Assembly (NCBI GenBank): GCA_024642645.1
Contig: JAHEAS010000021.1
Span: 1-14,081, forward strand
DNA: 14,081 nucleotides
Reading direction: 5' to 3'
Source: Saprospirales bacterium
Lineage (GTDB): Bacteria > Bacteroidota > Bacteroidia > Chitinophagales > Saprospiraceae
The notes under the pieces are model-generated. The model ran no database searches. It worked only from the letters and a program-made list of their open reading frames with translations, and had not been told where the DNA came from. Each line of letters begins with the position of its first letter. Position 1 is the first letter of the stretch. Positions 1 to 6,508 of this stretch are shown in pieces. The position numbers and the translations under genes are program-made.

Positions 1-1
1 G

Positions 2-424
2 ATTCAAAACAAAAAAATTCTATCGCCAGAATATGGTGGAGATGGTAAAGAAACTGGAAGATGCTCTCAAGCCAAAGACCCCATAGTAGCCTTCCCAGCT
101 CATATGGCCCCCAATGACCTGGTATTTTACAATGGAAAAATGTTTCCTGAACAATACCAAAATGGAGCATTCATTGCCTTCCATGGCTCTTGGAACCGCT
201 CTCCTCAAGAACAAAAAGGCTTTTTTGTAGTCTTTGTTCCGTTTTTGAATGGTAAAGTATCTGGGAAATGGGAAGCATTTGCTGATGGTTTTGCAGGTGT
301 GAAGCCTGTCCCTTCTCCTGGTGATGCAAAGCACCGCCCTTGCGGGCTAGCAATTGGACCTGACGGAGCACTTTATGTTTCCGATTCTGTTGAAGGTAAA
401 ATCTGGAAGATTTTCCATGAATGA
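2..424 (+). CDS. Sorbosone/glucose dehydrogenase-family protein, C-terminal part (5' truncated)
   Basis: The reading frame is open from base 2, so the gene starts before the window; 140 C-terminal residues are visible. The frame opens with PEYGGDGKETGRC, followed by FPAHMAPNDLVFY, a FHGSWNR segment and RPCGLAIGPDGALYVSDS near the end. This order is typical of the last blades of the six-bladed beta-propeller in the glucose/sorbosone dehydrogenase (PQQ-dependent sugar dehydrogenase-like) family. These are usually periplasmic or secreted oxidoreductases acting on sugars or related alcohols; substrate and cofactor cannot be told from this fragment. The protein ends 11 residues after the VSDS motif, as expected for a single-domain member with no cytochrome or sorting domain attached. 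A strong terminator follows 26 bases after the stop, so it is the last gene of its transcript. Confidence 0.85.
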   Translation: MQNKKILSPEYGGDGKETGRCSQAKDPIVAFPAHMAPNDLVFYNGKMFPEQYQNGAFIAFHGSWNRSPQEQKGFFVVFVPFLNGKVSGKWEAFADGFAGVKPVPSPGDAKHRPCGLAIGPDGALYVSDSVEGKIWKIFHE

Positions 425-450
425 TTGGCTCAAAAATTAAGTTCAGCTTA

Positions 451-494
451 AATAAGAAAGGGTCTGGCAATGCAACCAGACCCTTTCTTATTTT
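451..494 (+). terminator. Rho-independent terminator of the dehydrogenase gene
   Basis: A perfect 17-bp inverted repeat (451-467 with 476-492) encloses an 8-base loop and runs into TTATTTT. The arm core is AAGAAAGGGTCTGG. It lies 26 bases after the stop at 424. The A-rich left flank means it may also stop transcripts coming from the minus-strand gene that ends at 727. Confidence 0.9.
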
Positions 495-726
495 CCAAAA
501 CTCCACAACTTAGGGTGGATGAGGCTTTAGAGTATTTAGGGGAAGGGCTTTGCATCCAATGCAATGGTTGGCTTGTTGATTCATGATGTTTTTGTTTGGG
601 TAAAAAATGGATACGTGAAAATTGATAACTACTAAAATGCCTACTAAAATTTTATCGTCTATACGCTATCGGTCAGGCTAAAGGAAATGATTCTAATATT
701 TGCTTATTCGCAGGTCAAAAACTTGA
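495..726. other. Intergenic spacer between convergent genes
   Basis: This stretch separates the dehydrogenase terminator from the stop of the minus-strand lipoprotein. I see no open frame with coding character, no tRNA-like fold and no second strong terminator; only a small 5+3+5 palindrome at 551-563. Confidence 0.5.
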
Positions 727-1533
727 TTATTGCTGTTCAATGTTGGTTGAATTTTTGTCTAAAAAGTCAGGGAGGCTGTCACCTTTGTCATCAATATCTG
801 GAAGGCCATTAAAATGGCCAAAGCTGCCATCTCTGCAGATGGATTGGTATAGACTTAAGTCTTGACTAACAAATTCAGGGTGGCCGCTCCGGTCTAATTT
901 ATCACCTTGGGTATAAAGATGGCCAACTAGGCGGTCATCAAAACCATCCCTATTGCTGTCTATTATTTGGTTGAAGTCAAGGTTTATACCGGCTTCCAGA
1001 CGGTCACTTATTCCGTCATTGTCACTGTCAGTATCCCAAAAGTTGGGAATTCCATCATTGTCTTGGTCTAGCAATATTGCTCCGAACTTGTGAAAACTTT
1101 CATATCGATACTTTCCATGAGAAGTCTCTATCTTAATTACCAACGGTTCGTTTTCGTACTCATCATGAAAGCCATTATTATTGTCGTCTTCCCATTCATC
1201 CCAATAGTCTAGAATCCCATCTCCGTCTTTATCTACCCCAGTTGCTTCAATCAAGTCTGGTATTCCATCTCCGTCACTATCACGGTCATGATGATTTGGT
1301 ATGCCGTCACCGTCAATATCTGCAGTTGATTCGATGTCATCTGGAATACCATCATTATCATCATCCAGGTCATCTAAGTCCTTGACGCCATCCTTGTCAA
1401 AGTCAACCAGCGAATCGGATTCCTTTGATACGAGTTCAGTCTTGCAGCTATTCATTGTGTAGGACAAAAGAATTACGAATGGAATACAGAAAAATAGAAG
1501 AAATTTGAGCTTTGTGTTAGCTAGGTTAAACAT
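727..1533 (-). CDS. Putative lipoprotein with thrombospondin type 3-like calcium-binding repeats
   Basis: The 268-residue product begins with a basic N-terminus and a hydrophobic run (about residues 9-25) ending at Cys30 in the context TMNSC. This fits a lipoprotein signal peptide, although the lipobox is not ideal. The rest is dominated by Asp-rich motifs such as DDDNDGIPDD, DIDGDGIPN, DSDGDGIPD, DKDGDGILD, DQDNDGIPN and DSDNDGISD. These match the DxDxDGxxD pattern of thrombospondin type 3 repeats, which bind calcium. They fall in two blocks (about 43-125 and 155-205). No type IX C-terminal domain is present, so envelope anchoring by lipid is the likelier location. The ATG at 1533 was preferred to a TTG at 1566, because the signal peptide then begins close to its hydrophobic core. 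A surface structural or adhesion role is inference; no enzymatic motif is visible. Confidence 0.8.
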   Translation of the reverse strand: MFNLANTKLKFLLFFCIPFVILLSYTMNSCKTELVSKESDSLVDFDKDGVKDLDDLDDDNDGIPDDIESTADIDGDGIPNHHDRDSDGDGIPDLIEATGVDKDGDGILDYWDEWEDDNNNGFHDEYENEPLVIKIETSHGKYRYESFHKFGAILLDQDNDGIPNFWDTDSDNDGISDRLEAGINLDFNQIIDSNRDGFDDRLVGHLYTQGDKLDRSGHPEFVSQDLSLYQSICRDGSFGHFNGLPDIDDKGDSLPDFLDKNSTNIEQQ

Positions 1534-1842
1534 AGATTTAAAAAAAAAGGGGTAATTGTTATTCAATTACAGGATAAAAAGTATCTTAGAAAACGTGATT
1601 CCACAGACCATAAATTGCATCTGTAGCTTCAAATAAATAAAGGTCAAAGCAAAGTGCTTTGATTGTGTAATTTGAATGGATTAGGAATCAGAAGTAAATG
1701 AGTGGAAGAAATACAGTCTAAATGGTGCAAAAATAATACCAAAAATCGTCAGTCATAGAGCGAACTATTGCAACATGATTTTGTTAGTTCAGGTGTTGTT
1801 TCTGTAAAAAGTGAAAAAAAATAACTAATATTCTAATACTGG

Positions 1843-1901
1843 AAAGCTGTTTACCGTTAAACAAACATAAAAACTGTTTTTAAAGCTGTGTAAAGCGTTA
1901 A
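1843..1901 (+). repeat. Imperfect direct repeat upstream of the sigma factor gene
   Basis: AAAGCTGT occurs at 1843-1850 and 1882-1889, and each copy is followed within 12 bases by CGTTAA (1855-1860 and 1896-1901). Copy starts are 39 bases apart, close to four helical turns. The copies lie 54-112 bases before the start codon. They could be operator half-sites, which is inference. Confidence 0.4.
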
Positions 1902-1920
1902 GCCACTTTCCAAAAAACAT

Positions 1921-1937
1921 CCCTGAAGGTATCAGGG
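1921..1937 (+). promoter_or_regulatory. Short leader hairpin before the sigma factor start
   Basis: CCCTGA (1921-1926) and TCAGGG (1932-1937) form a perfect 6-bp stem around a 5-base loop, ending 17 bases before the ATG at 1955. No T-run follows, so it is not an intrinsic terminator. Its position would suit a translation or RNA-stability control element. Confidence 0.4.
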
Positions 1938-1954
1938 TAAATTTATCTTAATAA

Positions 1955-2821
1955 ATGAGAGCTTTAGTCATAACCCAGTCAATTACTCGCCGGGATGCAA
2001 AATCACTTGAAAAGTACATGACGGAGGTTTCCCGATATGATGTCCTTACACCTGAGCAGGAGGTCAACATGTTCAGAAAATACAAGGAAGGCAGCCTTGA
2101 CGCCTTTCAAAAAATAGTTAATTGCAACCTCAAATTCGTTATTTCGGTAGCCAAACAGTACCAAAATTGCGGTTTATCACTAGGTGATTTGATTAATGAA
2201 GGTAATCTAGGCCTACTTAAAGCTGCTGAGCGATTCGATGAAACAAAAGGCTTCAAATTCATCTCCTATGCTGTTTGGTGGATACGCCAGAGCATTCTTC
2301 AGGCTATCGGCGAAAAATCGAGGGAAATCAGAGTCCCATTTAACCACCAATCCAATTTGATGCGCGTCATGCGCACACGTGATGACTTGATGCAGGTTTA
2401 CGAACGTGAGCCCACACTCGAAGAAATCGCAGCAGTCGTTGAAATGACGCTCGATTCCGTTGAAAAATGCTTATCAACTAACAGTCGGTGCAGCTCTCTC
2501 GATGCCCCTTTAGGTGATGACGAGGACGTGGACTTGACTTATTTCATAGAGGACGATGCGATTCCTCGACCAGATGCAAAGGTTGTACAGCACGAATCGA
2601 TGCAGAAGGAGGTAGAGATGCTCCTCAACAGCCTCCCAGAAAATGAAGCACAGGTTTTGTCTATGTTTTATGGCATTGGCCGTGACCGGGCTTACAGCCT
2701 CGATGAAATCAGCGAGATGCTGGGGGTTGGAAAGGAACGCATCCGCCAAATCAAATACAAGGGCCTTAAGAGCCTTCAATCCAAGGTGCAGCGGCATGGG
2801 CTCTATTTTAGTCTAAACTAG
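1955..2821 (+). CDS. RpoD/SigA-family RNA polymerase sigma factor (divergent)
   Basis: The 288-residue protein is a sigma-70 of the group 1/2 type that directs RNA polymerase to promoters. Region 1.2 is at about 16-49, region 2 at 50-119, region 3 at about 120-200, and region 4 at about 220-283. Region 2.3-2.4 is almost canonical (FDETKGFKFISYAVWWIRQS, 94-113). Region 1.1 is absent, as is usual for RpoD of this phylum. Other parts deviate: region 3 begins EKSREIRVPFNHQ, where Bacteroidota RpoD typically has EQSRIVRLPLNQ, and the region 4.2 recognition helix reads VGKERIRQIKYKGLKSLQ instead of a TRERVRQIKEKAI-type sequence. This suggests a second, RpoD-like paralogue rather than the main housekeeping sigma, but the window alone cannot prove it. 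The ATG at 1955 fits the family N-terminus (MRxLxITxSIT). A terminator follows. Confidence 0.88.
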   Translation: MRALVITQSITRRDAKSLEKYMTEVSRYDVLTPEQEVNMFRKYKEGSLDAFQKIVNCNLKFVISVAKQYQNCGLSLGDLINEGNLGLLKAAERFDETKGFKFISYAVWWIRQSILQAIGEKSREIRVPFNHQSNLMRVMRTRDDLMQVYEREPTLEEIAAVVEMTLDSVEKCLSTNSRCSSLDAPLGDDEDVDLTYFIEDDAIPRPDAKVVQHESMQKEVEMLLNSLPENEAQVLSMFYGIGRDRAYSLDEISEMLGVGKERIRQIKYKGLKSLQSKVQRHGLYFSLN

Positions 2822-2841
2822 CCGTTGTATCAAGCGCTTTC

Positions 2842-2885
2842 ATAAAGCGGTGGCATTTCTTGTGAATGTCACCGCTTTATTATTT
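2842..2885 (+). terminator. Rho-independent terminator of the sigma factor gene
   Basis: ATAAAGCGGTG (2842-2852) pairs perfectly with CACCGCTTTAT (2870-2880). The stem extends five more pairs inward, including one G-T wobble, leaving a 7-base loop. A short T-rich tail (TTATTT) follows. Confidence 0.85.
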
Positions 2886-2916
2886 GAAAAATTACTAGTG
2901 CTTTTTGGGTAACCCT

Positions 2917-2924
2917 TATCTTTG
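2917..2924 (+). promoter_or_regulatory. Bacteroidota-type -7 box for the aspartate kinase gene
   Basis: TATCTTTG exactly matches the Bacteroidota -7 consensus TAnnTTTG and lies 26 bases before the ATG at 2951, implying a short leader of about 20 bases. No well-spaced TTTG -33 element is evident; the TTTTTG at 2902-2907 is too close. Confidence 0.55.
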
Positions 2925-2950
2925 CCGCCGTTTCATAAACCACTATTTCG

Positions 2951-4249
2951 ATGAAGAAAAAACTTAAAGTATTCAAGTTCGGCGGAGCTTCCGTCAAAGA
3001 CGCAGCTGGAATAAAAAATGTAGCTGGTATCCTAAAAACCTATAAAGAAGACCCATTAATGATAGTTGTATCTGCTATGGGGAAAACAACGGATGCACTA
3101 GAACGTATCGTGGTTGCACATTCAAATAAAACTGGTGAATCAGGTATTTTGCTTGAAAACCTCCAAAAAGCACATTATGCTATCATGGCCGAGTTGTTCG
3201 AAGATGGGCATCCAGTTTTTGATGAGGTAAACGACACATTCGTTGCCCTAGAATGGGTGCTTGATGAAGAACCCCATCCGAACTATGATTTGCTGTATGA
3301 CCAAATGGTTTCGGTAGGTGAATTAGTCTCTTCGAAAATTGTTGCTAACTACCTCAGTCACGTAGGCCTACCAACTCAATGGCTTGATGCTCGAGATGTG
3401 ATATTGACGGACGATATTTACCGGGAAGGATGGGTGCAATGGGACGAAACCGTTGAGAACGCATTAAATATTGCGAAACCAATGGTGGAAAAGGGAGGAT
3501 TCGTGCTTACTCAGGGTTTTATTGGTAGCACCAAAGAGAATTTCACTACCACCCTCGGTCGAGAAGGTTCTGACTATACTGCCGCAATTTTTTCCTATTG
3601 CCTTGATGCTGACAGCATGACTATCTGGAAGGATGTGCCCGGTGTGCTAACTGCCGATCCTCGAATCTTTGAAAACATAGCCAAGCTAGATCGCCTTAGC
3701 TACAAAGAAGCCATTGAAATGACTTATTACGGAGCAAAGGTTATTCACCCAAAGACCATTAAGCCACTTCAAAACAAGAGCATCCCGCTTTACGTGAAGT
3801 CGTTCTTGAACCCAGAGGCTACAGGTACATTCATCGGGCCAGATGTCGATGATCTTTACCCACCAATGGTAGCGCTTGAAAAAAACCAAGCTTTGCTCAA
3901 CATCAGCACCCGAGACTTTTCTTTCGTTGCGGAGCATCACATGAGCCATATTTTTACAAAAATTGCCGAATTCCGGCTACAGGTAAATTTAATGCAAAAT
4001 ACCGCCATTAGCTTTGCTGTTTGTGTAAACAACGTGGACGATCGTGTGCACAAATTTGCTGAAAGCATCGAAAAAGACTTCAAAGTCGTGATTGACGATG
4101 ACGGGTTAGAACTGACGACTGTCAGACATTACACACCACAAACGCTGGAAATGTTGCGAAGTGGAAAAATTATCCTTGTAGAAGAGCGAACCAAAAATAC
4201 GGTTCAAATGGTTATGAAAGTTGTTCAAGAATTGAAACGAAAAGATTGA
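2951..4249 (+). CDS. lysC: Aspartate kinase (monofunctional)
   Basis: The enzyme phosphorylates L-aspartate with ATP, the first step toward lysine, threonine, methionine and diaminopimelate. The 432-residue protein shows the N-terminal KFGGAS motif (9-14; Thr replaced by Ala relative to KFGGTS in many enzymes, a variant I believe is common in this phylum). It also shows SVGELVSSKI (121-130), TTLGREGSDYTA (200-211), WKDVPGVLTADPR (226-238) and YYGAKVIHPKT (259-269). Residues from about 305 to 432 are long enough for the paired C-terminal ACT domains that mediate feedback control, though their sequence is weakly conserved. There is no homoserine dehydrogenase or decarboxylase fusion. It has its own -7 box and terminator, so it looks monocistronic. 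The symbol reflects a stand-alone aspartokinase; the isoenzyme class cannot be fixed here. Confidence 0.93.
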   Translation: MKKKLKVFKFGGASVKDAAGIKNVAGILKTYKEDPLMIVVSAMGKTTDALERIVVAHSNKTGESGILLENLQKAHYAIMAELFEDGHPVFDEVNDTFVALEWVLDEEPHPNYDLLYDQMVSVGELVSSKIVANYLSHVGLPTQWLDARDVILTDDIYREGWVQWDETVENALNIAKPMVEKGGFVLTQGFIGSTKENFTTTLGREGSDYTAAIFSYCLDADSMTIWKDVPGVLTADPRIFENIAKLDRLSYKEAIEMTYYGAKVIHPKTIKPLQNKSIPLYVKSFLNPEATGTFIGPDVDDLYPPMVALEKNQALLNISTRDFSFVAEHHMSHIFTKIAEFRLQVNLMQNTAISFAVCVNNVDDRVHKFAESIEKDFKVVIDDDGLELTTVRHYTPQTLEMLRSGKIILVEERTKNTVQMVMKVVQELKRKD

Positions 4250-4282
4250 ATTTGAACAGCGCTTATCAAATCGTATAACGAC

Positions 4283-4324
4283 GAAAGCCGGAGGGTGTGC
4301 TACCCTGCCGGCTTTCATATTTTC
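4283..4324 (+). terminator. Terminator between convergent aspartate kinase and prfB genes
   Basis: GAAAGCCGG (4283-4291) pairs with CCGGCTTTC (4308-4316). The stem continues as AGGGT with ACCCT (4292-4296 and 4302-4306) past a single bulged G, around a 5-base loop. ATATTTT follows on the plus strand. The symmetric stem may also stop prfB transcripts, although the minus side is less T-rich. Confidence 0.8.
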
Positions 4325-4341
4325 GTAAATACAGAATGTAA

Positions 4342-5446
4342 TCAATCATCAATATCTTCAACTCCAACAGTGGTTTTGTTCATCAAAAAAGCCTTGAGGA
4401 ACCCATCCAAATCGCCATCCAAGACGGCGTCTGTTTGTGAAGTTTGATATCCCGTGCGGTGATCTTTAACCCGGCGGTCGTCCAATACGTAACTACGGAT
4501 TTGACTTCCCCATTCGTTTTTCATCTTACCAGCCTCCACCTTATCCTTTTCTGCTTTTTGCTTTTCCAACTCACGTTCATAGAGTCGTGAACGGAGCATC
4601 TGTAGAGCCTTTTCCCGGTTTTGCATCTGCGAGCGCTCTTGTTGACATTCACATGCAATGCCGCTGGGTAAATGCCTTACGCGCACAGCTGACTCAGTTT
4701 TATTCACATGCTGCCCACCAGCACCACTTGCGCGAAAGGTGTCCCACTCTAAGTCGGCTGGATTGATTTCAATCTCTATGCGATCGTCAATCATCGGGTG
4801 GACAAAAACGGACGAAAACGATGTCATCCGCTTGCCCTGCGAGTTGAATGGGCTGACTCGAACGAGGCGATGAACGCCGTTTTCTCCCTTCAACATCCCG
4901 TAGGCATAATCGCCGTCGATTTCCAGTCCGACTGACTTTACGCCTGCTGTGTCTCCGGGTGTTTGCCATAGCTGTGAGGTTTTATAATCGTTGGCTTCGG
5001 CCCACATGACATACATCCGAGCCAACATCGATGTCCAATCACAAGCCTCTGTTCCACCAGCTCCAGCATTAATTTCAATGACTGCGCCAAGCTCATCCTC
5101 CTGTTGGTCCAACGTGGAGCGAAACTCAATTTCGTCAAGAGCAGCTTGGGCCTTGGCATACTGGGCATCCACTTCGGCTTCAGTAGCCTCACCTGCTTTT
5201 TGGAATTCCAATAAAACCTCAGCATCACCTACTTCCGTTTCAATAGCAGTGTATTGCTCGACCCATTTTTTATTGGTCTTGATGACCTTTAATACACTTT
5301 GGGCCTTGTCTGGATCTTCCCAAAAGTTAGGGTCACCAGTCAGTTCTTCTTTCTCCTTTATTTCTTGAAGTCGTTTAGCGACGTCAAAGATACCTCCTCA
5401 AAAGACCAAGCCGCTCTTTGAGCGTCATCAGTTGTTCACTGGTCAT
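4342..5446 (-). CDS. prfB: Peptide chain release factor 2, with programmed +1 frameshift
   Basis: RF2 recognises UGA and UAA stop codons and triggers release of the finished peptide. Translation starts at ATG 5446 (MTSEQLMTLKERLGLLRRYL) and meets an in-frame TGA as codon 21 (5386-5384). Skipping one T there continues as DVAKRLQEIKEKEEL and joins the long frame, giving 367 residues, the normal RF2 length. The stop-codon recognition motif SPF lies at about 198-200 and the catalytic GGQ at about 243-245 (SGAGGQHVNK). The slippery site AGGAGGTATCTTTGAC is nearly identical to that of E. coli prfB. Expression is therefore expected to be autoregulated: low RF2 lets the ribosome pause at UGA and shift. 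The gene's own final stop is also TGA. Coding segments are 5446-5387 and 5385-4342. It is convergent with the aspartate kinase gene and separated from the FKBP gene by a probable terminator. Confidence 0.96.
5383..5398 (-). promoter_or_regulatory. prfB: prfB programmed +1 frameshift site
   Basis: Read on the minus strand, AGGAGG (5398-5393) is followed by TAT, the slippery CTT (5389-5387), the in-frame TGA (5386-5384) and C. The SD-like hexamer sits three bases before CTT, the spacing known to promote the +1 shift. It differs from the E. coli site (AGGGGG) by one base and restores the full anti-SD complement. Confidence 0.95.
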
Positions 5447-5498
5447 AGTTTTTATTTGTTTTAAAAATTAATCAAAAATCTAAAATAGAATTTGGACA

Positions 5499-5532
5499 CT
5501 GGACAGCAGTCCTGATAATAAACGCTGTCCAG
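5499..5532 (-). terminator. Probable terminator of the nrnA-FKBP transcript
   Basis: CTGGACAGC (5499-5507) and GCTGTCCAG (5524-5532) form a perfect 9-bp stem with a 16-base loop, starting 19 bases past the FKBP stop. The minus-strand tail is only moderately T-rich (TGTCCAAATTCTATTTT), so the call is less certain than the other terminators. Confidence 0.5.
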
Positions 5533-5551
5533 CGCCCACTACTTAAGAGTC

Positions 5552-6454
5552 CTAGTTCACTTTCTGAAGCTCAACATAGAACATTAACTCAGATTTGGCA
5601 GGAATCTTACCTGTTCCTTGGTCACCATAACCCAAATCAGAAGGGATAAAAAGAACAGCCTTTGCGCCCTCTTTGAGCAATGCAATGCCCTCATCCCAGC
5701 CTTTGATCACTTGGCCTTGACCAAGTGGGAAGCTAAATGCCTGACCACGCTTGAAAGAGTTGTCAAATTCTTCACCACTTGGAAGCATGCCGTAATACAT
5801 TACGTCCACACTTTTACCTGGTGTGGCCTGCTTGCCAGTACCCTCTTCAATAACCAAGTACTTTAGGCCGGAGGCTGTAGATTTGATACTATCCTTGTTT
5901 TTACCAGCCTTGTAGTCCTTAATTATACCACCAAGCTGAGCGGCGATCGTTGCCTCTTGGCCTTTCATGGCATTTGCCTTATCATCACTTTCCTTACGCT
6001 GGTCAGTGATAAACTGGTCATACTGCGCTTTGTTTTTTACCTCTTCTAACACAATGGCATAAGTCAATTTCTTAGCATTTGCCAAGGCAGGTGATTTCCG
6101 CATGGCAGAGTCAATCGGAACTTCCACCGTAAGGCTGTCTCCAACTTTCATCAGAGCCAACACGTCAGCAACGGGATTGGCCTTGCCGACGCCTTTTTGA
6201 TCGGCAGGAATCTGTGCAAGGTCAGGCACTACAATTGGTACCGTGCGGCCCATTTGGTAGGTGCTATTGACCAAAGAGTCATCTTGATAAACAGAAATGT
6301 TTACATAGCCGTAATCTCCAATTTTGGGAGAATCACCAGTAGCATTGGTATGCTTGATGTACTTGTAGCCGCTTGGGGAGGTTAATGCATTGTCACCACA
6401 AGCAAAAATGAATGCAGCAAAAGCTGCGAACAGAAGGAATGAAATATTTTTCAT
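5552..6454 (-). CDS. FKBP-type peptidyl-prolyl cis-trans isomerase lipoprotein
   Basis: The 300-residue protein has a short signal peptide ending in a lipobox (FIFAC, lipidated Cys19), so it should be anchored in the envelope. Residues about 195-300 form a canonical FKBP domain that isomerises X-Pro bonds: YYGMLPSGEEFDNSF, then FPLGQGQVIKGWDEG, then FIPSDLGYGDQGTGKIP, with the expected Tyr, Asp, Phe and Trp pocket residues. Residues about 28-140 look like a second, degenerate FKBP-like domain (it has GDYGYVNISVYQDDS and LMKVGDSLTVEVP but lacks the VIKGW segment), followed by a charged helical linker (140-190). Bacteroidota gliding/secretion gene sets include a lipoprotein isomerase of this kind (GldI); orthology is plausible but not shown. 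It lies 54 bases after nrnA on the same strand, probably in one operon. Confidence 0.9.
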   Translation of the reverse strand: MKNISFLLFAAFAAFIFACGDNALTSPSGYKYIKHTNATGDSPKIGDYGYVNISVYQDDSLVNSTYQMGRTVPIVVPDLAQIPADQKGVGKANPVADVLALMKVGDSLTVEVPIDSAMRKSPALANAKKLTYAIVLEEVKNKAQYDQFITDQRKESDDKANAMKGQEATIAAQLGGIIKDYKAGKNKDSIKSTASGLKYLVIEEGTGKQATPGKSVDVMYYGMLPSGEEFDNSFKRGQAFSFPLGQGQVIKGWDEGIALLKEGAKAVLFIPSDLGYGDQGTGKIPAKSELMFYVELQKVN

Positions 6455-6508
6455 TGTTGAAAAAGTTGTCAGGCTGCCTTCCCGAAGGGAAATTTGGTAC
6501 GGCGAACC

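Larger units (their letters stand above)
1534..1954. other. Divergent intergenic region (lipoprotein / sigma factor)
   Basis: This 420-base, AT-rich gap lies between two divergent genes and must hold both promoters. A weak minus-strand TATTTTTG (1735-1728) could be a -7 box for the lipoprotein. No clean TAnnTTTG box is visible ahead of the sigma factor. The right half contains imperfect direct repeats and a leader hairpin, listed separately. I see no coding frame or known riboswitch. Confidence 0.5.

Noticed and set aside
551..563. TGCATCCAATGCA palindrome in the spacer after the first terminator
   Set aside because: A 5-bp stem with a 3-base loop is expected by chance and has no T-run or nearby start.
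1540..1548. Run of nine A as a phase-variation switch for the Asp-repeat lipoprotein
   Set aside because: The run lies upstream of the preferred ATG at 1533, in the leader of an AT-rich region; it would matter only if the TTG at 1566 were the start.
4991..5368. Plus-strand 125-residue open frame
   Set aside because: It is wholly antisense to prfB, is low-complexity Ser-rich and matches no family; it is a shadow of the true gene.
4342..5446. prfB as a broken gene or pseudogene because of an early in-frame TGA
   Set aside because: The TGA sits in the classic programmed frameshift context, and the +1 frame restores a full-length RF2 with SPF and GGQ motifs.
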